44,826 nucleotides of DNA, from NCBI GenBank assembly GCA_964632485.1, contig CAZWDO010000011.1, forward strand, positions 79,597-124,422. Direction: 5' to 3'. The DNA is from CAZWDO01 sp964632485 [NCBI: uncultured bacterium]. Its GTDB lineage: Bacteria > JAGOEH01. The position numbers and the translations under genes were made by a program. The notes under the pieces are model-generated. The model was not told the DNA's origin. It worked only from the letters and a program-made list of their open reading frames with translations, and made no database searches. Shown here one piece after another: positions 1-8,096 of this stretch (its first letter is position 1; every line of letters begins with the position of its first letter).

Positions 1-135
1 GATTTTCAAAAAGAAAACAGCTTGATCATTGTTCCGGAACATCACAAAGATATAACGGCTGAAATCAATGCCTTTAATACCAAGAAGGATCTCTTCGAAG
101 AATTTTTCGGCATTAAAATCAGTATCGTCGAATAA
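1..135 (+). CDS. 3' end of an unidentified protein (partial)
   Basis: An open frame enters from the left edge and ends with TAA at 133-135, giving 44 visible residues that end in LFEEFFGIKISIVE. It stops 14 bp before ppk1, so the two are probably co-transcribed. The pattern of a short helix followed by an FG turn and a terminal beta strand faintly recalls the C-terminus of DNA polymerase III tau/gamma subunits. That is only an impression and I do not assign a function. The frame is accepted as coding because of its composition and its close spacing to ppk1. Confidence 0.6.
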   Translation, partial: DFQKENSLIIVPEHHKDITAEINAFNTKKDLFEEFFGIKISIVE

Positions 136-149
136 AAAAGGAACTATAG

Positions 150-2246
150 ATGAAGCAAACCGAGTTATTTTTCAATCGCGAACTCAGTTGGTTGGAGTTC
201 AATGCCCGCGTTTTGGAGGAAGCTCTAAAAGAAACGACGCCGTTACTCGAACGTTTAAAATTCCTGGCTATTTTTGCCAATAACCTGGATGAATTTTTTA
301 TGGTCCGCGTTTCCAGCGTTCTTTCCCAGCTTCAAAGCGGCATGGAAATCAGCGATTTTTCGAGCTATCCTCCCCAAAAGCTTTTGATTCTGCTTAGTCA
401 AAGAATCTTGCAATTAGTTAAACAACAATATAATTGCTATACAAAACAGATTTTGCCCCAACTTACCAAACACAACATCCATTTATGGACTGCCGCTGAT
501 ATTCCCAAAAAGCATAAGGATGGCCTCGAGGAATTATTTGAGGAACGTACCGGGATGATTCTGACGCCGATGGCTGTCGATTCCTCTCACCCATTCCCGT
601 TTATTCCGGGGAAGACAATGCATCTATTAATCAAACTGACTGCCAGAGAAAACCAGCCGCCATTGATGGCTATCATTCCCGTGCCCCAGCAGAATCGTTT
701 TATCCGCATTCACTCCTTCAAAGAAGAGCATCATTATATTTTTATGGAGGAATACCTAAAATTATTTGTCCATAAACTGTTTGAAGGTTATGAGATTGAA
801 AAAATATGCGCCTTCCGCGTGACGCGCGATGCGGAATTGGCGATCGATGAGGAAGAGGTCCGTGATCTTCTGAACGCCATTGAGGCGGAACTGAAAAAGC
901 GGGCGCGCGGCAATCCCATTCGCCTGGAGCTTGACACATCCGATCCGGAAATAATCGATTTTCTGCGCATCCATCTGGAAATTGATCACGATTTTATATA
1001 CTCCCTGTCACGACCATTGAACTTTGCCTCATTTTTCGAACTGATATCGTTGCCCTTCCCCAATGAATTTTATGAAAAACCGTTTCCGCCGATCATACCC
1101 ATCGAGTTCAACGACAAGGAGCGTTCGATTTTCGAGATCATCGATGAGCAGGATCGGTTGGTGAACCTGCCTTATGAATCGTTTGCGCCCGTAATCCGCT
1201 TAATCGAATCAGCGGCCATTGATCCGCAGGTTTTAGCGATAAAACAAACCCTTTACCGCACTTCAGCCGATTCTCCTCTGATTTCCGCCTTGAAGCTGGC
1301 GGCTGAAAATGGGAAGCAGGTAACGGTAGTCGTGGAATTGAAAGCCCGTTTTGATGAAGCTCAAAATATTACTTGGGCCCGTCAACTTGAACAATCCGGT
1401 TGTCATGTGGTCTATGGTCTTGCCGGATTAAAAACTCATGCCAAAGCCGCCTTAATCGTCCGCGAGGAACCAGACGGCATTAAACGCTATGTTCATCTCT
1501 CCACTGGCAACTATAACGATAAAACTGCCCGTATCTACACAGATATCGGTTTGTTCACGACTGATGCGCAAATCGCCACGGATACCTCGGCGCTCTTCAA
1601 TTTCCTGACCGGTTATTCTTCCCCGCCCCGCTGGCGTAAATTAATAACAGCCCCGCTTGACCTACGCAATTTTTTTCTGGATAAAATCGAAAAAGAAAAA
1701 GAATACGCGTTGGAAGGCCGACGCGCCCATATTGTCGCTAAAATGAACGCCCTTGTGGATCCCCAGCTCATCAAAGCCCTCTACGATGCGTCCCGTGCCG
1801 GAGTGACCATTGAACTCTATGTCCGCGGGATTTGTTGCCTGAGACCGGGGGTTCCTCAATTAAGCGAAAATATTAAAGTTTTGAGCATCGTTGACCGATT
1901 TCTCGAACATTCCCGTATTTTCTATTTTTATGATAACGGCCAGGAACATATCTATCTTTCAAGCTCTGACTGGATGATCCGTAATTTTGATCGGCGCGTT
2001 GAACTCCTTTTCCCCGTGGAAGAACCCATCTTAAAAAAAGAAATAATCGATCAACTGAATCTGCTGCAACAATCAACCGTCAAGTGTCGGCAATTAATGC
2101 CCAATGGACGTTATCTTCCTAAAAAGAGCATTAAAAAGGCCCAAGCGATCCGTTTTCAAACCAGTCTGTATCAAAAAGAAAAAAAACAAAACCAGCCGGC
2201 GAAACGCACTTCAGTTAAAGTATTTAAACCGCGTGAACAGGAATAA
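150..2246 (+). CDS. ppk1: Polyphosphate kinase 1
   Basis: This 698-residue protein is full length for PPK1, which reversibly makes inorganic polyphosphate from ATP at the inner face of the membrane. The N-terminal motif FFNRELSWLEFNARVLEEA is the family hallmark. It is followed by the helical head domain and two phospholipase-D-like catalytic domains. The first catalytic domain carries LKTHAKAALIVR; His430 is the expected autophosphorylated histidine, and STGNYNDKTARIYTDIG follows. The second ends in the conserved IYLSSSDWMIRNFDRR segment. The basic, low-complexity tail after about residue 660 is variable in the family. The ATG at 150 is preceded by AAAAAAGGAA. argS follows after 15 bp, so a shared transcript is likely. 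The identification is firm. Confidence 0.97.
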   Translation: MKQTELFFNRELSWLEFNARVLEEALKETTPLLERLKFLAIFANNLDEFFMVRVSSVLSQLQSGMEISDFSSYPPQKLLILLSQRILQLVKQQYNCYTKQILPQLTKHNIHLWTAADIPKKHKDGLEELFEERTGMILTPMAVDSSHPFPFIPGKTMHLLIKLTARENQPPLMAIIPVPQQNRFIRIHSFKEEHHYIFMEEYLKLFVHKLFEGYEIEKICAFRVTRDAELAIDEEEVRDLLNAIEAELKKRARGNPIRLELDTSDPEIIDFLRIHLEIDHDFIYSLSRPLNFASFFELISLPFPNEFYEKPFPPIIPIEFNDKERSIFEIIDEQDRLVNLPYESFAPVIRLIESAAIDPQVLAIKQTLYRTSADSPLISALKLAAENGKQVTVVVELKARFDEAQNITWARQLEQSGCHVVYGLAGLKTHAKAALIVREEPDGIKRYVHLSTGNYNDKTARIYTDIGLFTTDAQIATDTSALFNFLTGYSSPPRWRKLITAPLDLRNFFLDKIEKEKEYALEGRRAHIVAKMNALVDPQLIKALYDASRAGVTIELYVRGICCLRPGVPQLSENIKVLSIVDRFLEHSRIFYFYDNGQEHIYLSSSDWMIRNFDRRVELLFPVEEPILKKEIIDQLNLLQQSTVKCRQLMPNGRYLPKKSIKKAQAIRFQTSLYQKEKKQNQPAKRTSVKVFKPREQE

Positions 2247-2261
2247 GAGGAGACCCTTAGA

Positions 2262-3989
2262 ATGATTAATCCCTTAATAAAAAGCATTATTGACACAGTC
2301 GGCAGACAAACCGGCGGTTCCCCTGACGAAATTGAATCCATGATTGCCATACCCAAGGAAAGCGATCTGGGAGATTATACACTACCCTGTTTTAAATTCA
2401 GTAAAACATTACGCAAAGCGCCAGCAGTCATCGCGCAGGAACTGGCAAGCTATTTTGAAGAAAACCCTCAATTTAGAAAAGTAGAATCCGTCAATGGCTA
2501 TCTCAATTTTTTTGTGGATCGCCGCGCGTTTGTCCAGTATATTATCGAGGTTTATTTGCCTCAAAAAGAGAGTATCGGAAAACTATCAATCGGAACCAAT
2601 CAACGCGTGATTGTTGAATTTTCCTCGCCAAACATCGCCAAACCGTTTGGTGTTGGTCATTTACGTTCTACAGTCATCGGACATGCCCTGGCAAATTTGT
2701 ACGCCAACGGCGGCTATGAAGTCATTCGCATCAATCACCTGGGCGATTGGGGAACCCAATTCGGCAAACTGATCACGGCCTTTGAACTCTGGGGAATTGA
2801 AAGTGAATTAGAAAAAAATCCGATTAAACACCTCTATGAGCTTTACGTAAAATTCCATCAAGTGTCAGCGCAGGACAGTTCATTAGAAGATTCAGCGCGG
2901 CAATGGTTTAAAAAACTTGAGGCTGGCGATTCCCGTGCCCAATCCTATTGGCGCCATTTTCGTGAGCTTTCGTTGCGCGAATTTGAAAAGATATATACCC
3001 GCTTAGGCGTCCATTTTGATCATTATACGGGTGAAGCCTTTTATAGCGATAAAATGGAGGAATGTATCCGGCAAATCGAAGCAAAAGGCATCACCAGCAT
3101 TTCAGAGGGCGCCTTAATTGTTGATTTAAACGACCAACAGCTCACACCTTGCCTGCTTCGCAAATCGGATGGCGCCACGCTTTATGCCACCCGTGATCTA
3201 AGCGCCGCGCTCTACCGCTGGGATCAGTACCATTTTGATAAAAACATTTATGTCGTCGGCAGCGCTCAGGCGCTTCATTTTCAGCAATTATTCGCCGTAC
3301 TGAAAAAAATGGAATTCCCCTGGGCCGCTCATTGCATTCATATACCCTTTGGAATGATTCTCGGCATTTCCACCCGCAAGGGAACTCTGGTTTTTCTCGA
3401 GGATGTGCTGGATGAGGCCAGAGACCAGGCTAAAACCATCATCCAGGAAAAACAGGATGAGTTTCCGGCTCTCGACCTCACTGCCGATAAAATTGCCATT
3501 TCGGCAATCATCTTCCAGGATTTGTCGAACAGGCGGATCAAGGATATCGAATTCAACCTGCAGAAAATGATCTCTTTCGACGGAGATACCGGGCCCTACC
3601 TGCTCTATACACTGGTTCGAATACAATCAGTTTTTAAAAAAGTCATGGCTCAACAAGGCAAAACCGGTTCCATCGAAAACGTGATTGATTCCCCGACTTA
3701 TTTACCCGCCTGGGAAGATTTAATCAACGAAGAAGCGTTAGAACTGATCAAACTGATTCCCCGTTTTGAAACAGCGCTGGAAAACGCCATGCAACAAAAT
3801 GAACCCTCCATTCTGGCAAACTATTTAATCGACGTGGGTCATCAGTTCAACCGCTTCTATCATTCCAATCGGGTACTGAGCGGTGAGCAATCGGTTTCGG
3901 TTGCCCGGCTCTACCTATTACGTATTTTATATCACCTTCTGCATAATGGCTTGAGAATATTGGGATTGCAACCGATTGAGCGAATGTAA
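2262..3989 (+). CDS. argS: Arginyl-tRNA synthetase
   Basis: This 575-residue class I synthetase charges tRNA-Arg with arginine. The N-terminal additional domain that recognises the tRNA D-loop covers about residues 1-100. The nucleotide-binding signature then reads SSPNIAKPFGVGHLRSTVIG, so the canonical HIGH is GVGH at residues 130-133, a known variant. The KMSKS loop is degenerate, as is usual for ArgRS, and lies in the GMILGISTRKGT region. The anticodon-binding helical domain fills the C-terminus and ends in the family-typical LGIxPxERM. A good ribosome site (AGAGGAGA) precedes the ATG. The stop codon shares one base with the start of the next gene (TAATG), which suggests translational coupling. 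Confidence 0.97.
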   Translation: MINPLIKSIIDTVGRQTGGSPDEIESMIAIPKESDLGDYTLPCFKFSKTLRKAPAVIAQELASYFEENPQFRKVESVNGYLNFFVDRRAFVQYIIEVYLPQKESIGKLSIGTNQRVIVEFSSPNIAKPFGVGHLRSTVIGHALANLYANGGYEVIRINHLGDWGTQFGKLITAFELWGIESELEKNPIKHLYELYVKFHQVSAQDSSLEDSARQWFKKLEAGDSRAQSYWRHFRELSLREFEKIYTRLGVHFDHYTGEAFYSDKMEECIRQIEAKGITSISEGALIVDLNDQQLTPCLLRKSDGATLYATRDLSAALYRWDQYHFDKNIYVVGSAQALHFQQLFAVLKKMEFPWAAHCIHIPFGMILGISTRKGTLVFLEDVLDEARDQAKTIIQEKQDEFPALDLTADKIAISAIIFQDLSNRRIKDIEFNLQKMISFDGDTGPYLLYTLVRIQSVFKKVMAQQGKTGSIENVIDSPTYLPAWEDLINEEALELIKLIPRFETALENAMQQNEPSILANYLIDVGHQFNRFYHSNRVLSGEQSVSVARLYLLRILYHLLHNGLRILGLQPIERM

Positions 3990-5362
3990 TGCGCATTTTG
4001 GCAATTAATCCGCCGATTACGGATTTTGCAGCCTACGATCTTTGGGCCTGGCCCTTGGGCCTGCTTTACCTGATCAGTTATCTGGAACGGAGCGGCCATT
4101 CTATTGATCTGCTCGATTGCCGCTATCGCTATCATCCATTGCTGTTAGCCGAACACCCCCCAAAAAACAAGCGATCCTTCAGCGGACCCTATTTTAAAAC
4201 TCCTTTCCCAAAACCTGAACCCTATCAGTCTCAATCCCGCCAATATTATCTGTATGGATTGCCACCTGAAAAAATCGAATCTTATCTCACAGCTATTCAG
4301 ACACCCGATCTGATTATAATCTCAGGCTTAATGACCTATTGGTATCCGGGAATTATCTATATAGCGCAACGCTGTAAATCATTATTTCCAAGAACACCCA
4401 TTTATTTAGGGGGTATTTATGCCACACTATGCCCCGATCATGCCGCCTCACTCCCCCATATCGACGCAGTATTTGGGCGAGAGCAGATGAATGATTTCTT
4501 TCATCTAATCCACAGCGGCAATTTTGAGGATTTTATAAATTCAATGGAAGACCTTACACCGGCCTATCATCATTATCAACGATTACCCTCTCTGGCCTGG
4601 TTAACAGGTATCGGCTGTCCCTTCCGCTGTGAAGTTTGCGCCTCTTCCCAGCTCAATCCACATTTTACTAAATTCGATACTTTAAAAAACGCGCAAAATC
4701 TCCAGCGTCTTCTGAAAAAAAAACATACTCACCATATCGCATTTTATGACGATGCATTATTGGTCCGGGCTGAAGAAAGCATACTTCCCTGGTTGGAACA
4801 AATAAACGCTACCGCCCAAGGATTAGCATTTCATACACCCAATGGCCTGCATTTACGATATATCTCTCAGGAAGTCGCTCGGGCGCTTAAAAAAGCTAAT
4901 TTTCAAACCTTACGCCTTTCGCTTGAATCAAAACTCCCGGCATACCAGCAAAAAATGGATCAAAAAGTAACCAACTCTGAATTTGAAACCGCGCTGGAAC
5001 GATTGCGTTCGGCAGGTTTTACTCCCTCCCAGTTGGAAGTCTATGTGATGATGGGATTGCCGGACCAGCATATCCGGGAAGTGGCAGAAACCATTTTTTA
5101 TCTGGCAGAATTAAATGTAAAAACAGTTTTAGCTGCTTATTCGCCGATTCCGGGCACGCCACTTTTTACAAAACACTTTGAAAGCCAACTGGATCCATTG
5201 TGGCACAACCAATCGGTGTACCACTCTTTATCGGGCCAGGATATTTCCTTAATGAAAAAAATTCGGCATCTGGTTTCTTTGATAAACCAGGGTATCGATC
5301 AGGGTTGTAATATATGGGCCGATCCCTTGTTAAAAAAAATCATAAAAGTTTCAATTATTTAA
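3989..5362 (+). CDS. B12-binding-type radical SAM protein
   Basis: The protein has 457 residues. Its N-terminus (MRILAINPPI, then PLGLLYLISYLERSGH) resembles the Rossmann-like cobalamin-binding domain of B12 radical SAM enzymes. The radical SAM core carries the cluster motif GCPFRCEVC with C210, C214 and C217 (CxxxCxxC), which should bind a 4Fe-4S cluster and cleave S-adenosylmethionine. Further along, LRLSLES and VYVMMGLPDQ match Elp3/MiaB/NifB-like core strands, and AAYSPIPGTPLF is typical of this superfamily. The substrate cannot be told from sequence; such enzymes include methylases, cyclases and tRNA-modifying enzymes. It overlaps argS by one base, which is compatible with a tRNA-related role but does not show it. 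Confidence 0.85.
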   Translation: MRILAINPPITDFAAYDLWAWPLGLLYLISYLERSGHSIDLLDCRYRYHPLLLAEHPPKNKRSFSGPYFKTPFPKPEPYQSQSRQYYLYGLPPEKIESYLTAIQTPDLIIISGLMTYWYPGIIYIAQRCKSLFPRTPIYLGGIYATLCPDHAASLPHIDAVFGREQMNDFFHLIHSGNFEDFINSMEDLTPAYHHYQRLPSLAWLTGIGCPFRCEVCASSQLNPHFTKFDTLKNAQNLQRLLKKKHTHHIAFYDDALLVRAEESILPWLEQINATAQGLAFHTPNGLHLRYISQEVARALKKANFQTLRLSLESKLPAYQQKMDQKVTNSEFETALERLRSAGFTPSQLEVYVMMGLPDQHIREVAETIFYLAELNVKTVLAAYSPIPGTPLFTKHFESQLDPLWHNQSVYHSLSGQDISLMKKIRHLVSLINQGIDQGCNIWADPLLKKIIKVSII

Positions 5363-5371
5363 AAAAAAGAC

Positions 5372-5400
5372 TTGCTTTTTTGTTTTAATCATCGTATATT
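5372..5400 (+). promoter_or_regulatory. Sigma-70-type promoter for the RRM gene
   Basis: A -35 box TTGCTT (5372-5377) and a -10 box TATATT (5395-5400) are separated by 17 bp. Transcription should start near 5407, giving a 5' leader of about 95 nt. The same -10 hexamer recurs at other promoters in the window. Confidence 0.75.
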
Positions 5401-5442
5401 ATATGCAAGCGATCTGTTTCATCTGCCCTCTATGGGGATATC

Positions 5443-5485
5443 TCACTCTTGCACTGGCATGTTAGTGAAATTTTATTTTTTTTTT
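5443..5485 (+). promoter_or_regulatory. Hairpin plus T-tract in the RRM gene leader (possible attenuator)
   Basis: TCACT (5443-5447) pairs with AGTGA (5464-5468). Inside it, TGC (5450-5452) pairs with GCA (5457-5459) around the loop ACTG. A T-rich tract that is almost all T (5471-5485) follows at once, and the GGAG ribosome site lies about 7 nt further on. The arrangement resembles an intrinsic terminator or a temperature-sensitive leader placed before the start codon. The outer stem is only 5 bp, so its strength is uncertain. Confidence 0.45.
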
Positions 5486-5501
5486 ATGCAGGAGTTTTTT
5501 T

Positions 5502-5810
5502 ATGTCGAATGCTAAGCTTTATGTAGGAAATTTAAACTACAAAACCACCGCTGATGAAATTCGTGAAATGTTTAGCCAACATGGTTCGGTTACTGACGTT
5601 ATCGTCATGGAAGGCAAAGGATTTGGTTTCGTAACCATGGATACTCAGGAAGCTGCGGATCGCGCCAAAGAAGCGTTGAATGGGACAGAAGTTGGTGGTC
5701 GTACACTTCGTGTTAACGATGCTCGTCCGGCCCAGCCTAAGGGAAATCGTCCCTTTAATAGTAGTAGCAGTAGCCGCCCCAGAAGCAATTTTCGTTCTAA
5801 TTCTTATTAA
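5502..5810 (+). CDS. RRM-domain RNA-binding protein
   Basis: This 102-residue protein is a single RNA recognition motif followed by a short disordered tail. RNP2 is LYVGNL (residues 6-11) and RNP1 is KGFGFVTM (residues 39-46), so the aromatic RNA-stacking positions Y7, F41 and F43 are present. The tail after residue 75 is rich in Ser, Arg, Asn and Pro (SSSSSRPRSNFRSNSY), like the tails of bacterial and cyanobacterial Rbp proteins. Those are small single-RRM proteins that are often cold-induced and bind single-stranded RNA. The gene is a monocistron: it has its own strong promoter, a leader of about 95 nt and a strong terminator at 5871. Cold regulation is an inference by family analogy only. 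Confidence 0.93.
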   Translation: MSNAKLYVGNLNYKTTADEIREMFSQHGSVTDVIVMEGKGFGFVTMDTQEAADRAKEALNGTEVGGRTLRVNDARPAQPKGNRPFNSSSSSRPRSNFRSNSY

Positions 5811-5870
5811 TTTTTTGTTCTTAACTTAGACATGCCAGATCTAGTCAGAGTAGGATATTTGTTTCAGATA

Positions 5871-5900
5871 AAAACCCCGCCATGAGCGGGGTTTTTTTTT
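5871..5900 (+). terminator. Intrinsic terminator after the RRM gene
   Basis: AAAACCCCGC (5871-5880) pairs with GCGGGGTTTT (5886-5895) around the loop CATGA, and the T-run continues to 5900. It is a textbook rho-independent terminator. The ribosome site of the next mini-ORF begins at 5901, with no room for a promoter in between. Confidence 0.93.
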
Positions 5901-5914
5901 AAAGGAGTTTTATT

Positions 5915-5989
5915 ATGAAGCCCAGGGATTCGCGCTTTGTTATTATTATCAACACATCCAATAATATGGATCAAAAAAATCCATTATGA
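5915..5989 (+). CDS. 24-residue leader ORF coupled to rqcH
   Basis: The ATG at 5915 is preceded by a strong ribosome site, AAAGGAG (5901-5907). The frame encodes 24 residues (MKPRDSRFVIIINTSNNMDQ, then KNPL) and ends at TGA 5987-5989. That stop overlaps the rqcH start codon as ATGA. The rqcH start has no visible ribosome site of its own, so its translation probably depends on ribosomes terminating here. No similarity to a known leader peptide is recognised. It could be a genuine small protein, a coupling device or a stalling peptide. Confidence 0.55.
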   Translation: MKPRDSRFVIIINTSNNMDQKNPL

Positions 5990-7410
5990 AACGTTTTTGG
6001 CAAAATTGGCTGGATGAATCACTTCCTCTGCTCTTAGAAACATCAATTAATGGTTTTTTTCAAATACCCCAGGGAATTAGTATTCGGCTTCAATCCTCCG
6101 TTTCATGGATTATATCCCTCAATCCTCAGCATCCTCTTACATTTATAATATTCCATTCGATTGAAGCGGAGCTATACCCAAAATTTCATGATTTTCTGAA
6201 TGGATCCCGAATTTTAAACGTATCTCTTTTACACGATGACCAGGTATTGAAGATTGAACTTCAAAAAAGGCATCCGCTGGGAGATCAATTGCGCTATGAG
6301 ATGTTTATCGAACTAATCCCCAGATTCAGCAATCTGATCATTATAAAAAACAATATTATTCACCTGGCATATAAATATTATAATCACAAAGACAATCCCC
6401 TCCGTCCAATACTGATTCGCGAAACCTATCAACTGCCTCCTCCCCCCCAGATCATCAGAGATTTTAATTATCTGCCAAAAAACATTTCCGATCAGGGCAA
6501 TTATCCATTCAATCAAGCGCTGGAGACTGCCTGGCAAAGTTATACACTTATTGATCCATCCCAGCAAATAGCCGTTGAATATGCCCGCGCACTGGATAAA
6601 GAAACCAGACGAATGGAAAAACTATTGGACCATCTGTTGCAGGAGTTATCCGATACAGTAAAATTGAACTGGTACTATCGATGCGGCGCCGCCATACAAA
6701 ATTCAATCCACCTGATTCCTTCGGATTGCCTGAAGATCGAACTACCCGACTATACGGTTGAGCCTCCGGTGACGATATCGATTCCTTTACAAAAAGATTT
6801 AAAACCGGCGGACCAGTGCCGTCATTATTTTGAACGCTATAAACGATTAAAAAAAACTCGGGAAGGTCTGTCCGTCCGCATTGATCAGATACGGCAAAAA
6901 ATTTATCATTTAAAAAGCGAAAAAGAAAGAATTCATGACTCCCCGCTCGAGGCGCTTCAACGCGCATACCAGAAATTTATCAAAGAGAATACGCCGCGGG
7001 GACGGCCCAATTCACCGGAACGAAATCCGGCGATTGAATTTTATCTGAGCACAGGGCGGAAGGTTTGGGTTGGCCGGTCGGCTGCTGACAACGATTTTAT
7101 TACGTTCAAAGTTGCCAAAGGATACGATTTTTGGTTTCACGCGCGAATTTACAGGGGATCGCATGTTATTGCCTTTATGCGCTCACCGCAGGAATCGCTG
7201 ACCTATCAGGAAATTGAAGAAACGGCCCAAATTGCGGCATTTTACAGTGAAGCCCGTAATTCAGGTTTAGTCCCCGTCGATTATACACGCCGTAAATATG
7301 TACGGAAACCCCAAAAAGCAGTTGCGGGAAAAGTCATCTTTGAACGGGAAAAAACAGTGATGGTTCCCCCAAAACTGCCTCATATCCAGTCTGAGGAGAA
7401 AACACTATGA
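5986..7410 (+). CDS. rqcH: NFACT-family protein (RqcH / Rqc2-like)
   Basis: This 474-residue protein belongs to the NFACT (FbpA/Rqc2) family. Members bind obstructed 50S-peptidyl-tRNA complexes and add C-terminal alanine tails. NFACT-N covers about residues 1-190 and includes IELIPRFSNLIII, the usual core strand. A helical and coiled-coil part follows (about 195-330, with RRMEKLLDHLLQEL and RLKKTREGL). NFACT-R lies at about 345-450 with KVWVGRSAADNDF and YDFWFHARIYRGSHVI, matching the family's DxWFHAxxxxGSHV signature. It is shorter than Firmicutes RqcH (about 570 residues), mainly in the middle. The start overlaps a mini-ORF stop and has no good ribosome site. The next gene overlaps its stop by 4 bp. 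An RqcP-like S4 protein is encoded at 31866-32144. Confidence 0.88.
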   Translation: MKRFWQNWLDESLPLLLETSINGFFQIPQGISIRLQSSVSWIISLNPQHPLTFIIFHSIEAELYPKFHDFLNGSRILNVSLLHDDQVLKIELQKRHPLGDQLRYEMFIELIPRFSNLIIIKNNIIHLAYKYYNHKDNPLRPILIRETYQLPPPPQIIRDFNYLPKNISDQGNYPFNQALETAWQSYTLIDPSQQIAVEYARALDKETRRMEKLLDHLLQELSDTVKLNWYYRCGAAIQNSIHLIPSDCLKIELPDYTVEPPVTISIPLQKDLKPADQCRHYFERYKRLKKTREGLSVRIDQIRQKIYHLKSEKERIHDSPLEALQRAYQKFIKENTPRGRPNSPERNPAIEFYLSTGRKVWVGRSAADNDFITFKVAKGYDFWFHARIYRGSHVIAFMRSPQESLTYQEIEETAQIAAFYSEARNSGLVPVDYTRRKYVRKPQKAVAGKVIFEREKTVMVPPKLPHIQSEEKTL

Positions 7411-7895
7411 AAATTGGTATCTTTTCCGACACACATGATTATATTCCTATGGTCAAAAAAGCTATGCAGACCTTTAAGGAAAAAAAAGTTGAACACCTGC
7501 TATTTGCGGGTGACCTGGTGTCCCCTTTCGTTATTGATACCATTGCCGCTTCAAAAATTCCACTTACCGCAGTTTTCGGCAACAACGAGGGTGAAAAAGT
7601 CTTCATTATGAAAAAAATGGCCTCCGTCGGAGAGATTTATGATGCCGCCTACTCATTGGAATTAGCCGGCTGTTCTATTTTTATTTGTCATTATGACTGG
7701 ATCGCCACTCATTTAGCCGAGCATTCCAATTATGATATTATTATCTATGGCCATACCCATAAAGCCGATATTCGCAGCGTTCACGGACACCTATTGATCA
7801 ATCCCGGTGAATGCTGTGGTTATCTTACCGGTCATGCCACAATCGTTGTGCTGGACCTGCCTTCGAAACGGTACGAATTGATCGAACTGAATTAA
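7407..7895 (+). CDS. YfcE/MJ0936-type metallophosphoesterase
   Basis: This 162-residue single-domain calcineurin-like phosphodiesterase carries every metal-site motif of the family: DTH (8-10), GD (35-36), GNNEG (58-62), the histidine in FICH (95), and GHTH (115-118). NPGE follows GHTH as expected. These enzymes bind two divalent metal ions and hydrolyse phosphodiesters, usually with an unknown natural substrate. The ATG overlaps the end of rqcH (ATGA), so the two are translationally coupled. Upstream, GAGGAGAAAACACT supplies a ribosome site. Whether it works in ribosome rescue is only a guess from context. Confidence 0.92.
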   Translation: MKIGIFSDTHDYIPMVKKAMQTFKEKKVEHLLFAGDLVSPFVIDTIAASKIPLTAVFGNNEGEKVFIMKKMASVGEIYDAAYSLELAGCSIFICHYDWIATHLAEHSNYDIIIYGHTHKADIRSVHGHLLINPGECCGYLTGHATIVVLDLPSKRYELIELN

Positions 7896-8096
7896 TACTC
7901 AGAGGGTTTTCGAATTAAAATGCTCGTTTGTATAAAATCATATAAAACAATAAATTCTTTTTTTGAGTAAAATTTCGAAAAAATCAGATTATAGAAAAAA
8001 AAATCATCCTTATGCTACTCCGTGAGTTACTCCAAATTTTTCTCCGGTAGATAACGCAGTAGCTCGATAAAAGGTTCTGTTTCAGTACCGTCTGAT

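Noticed and set aside
3288-3626. A 112-codon open frame on the minus strand inside argS.
   Set aside because: It is a shadow of the synthetase reading frame without a ribosome site or domain.
6548-6967. A 139-codon open frame on the minus strand inside rqcH.
   Set aside because: It is antisense to a well-conserved gene and its translation has no recognisable domain.
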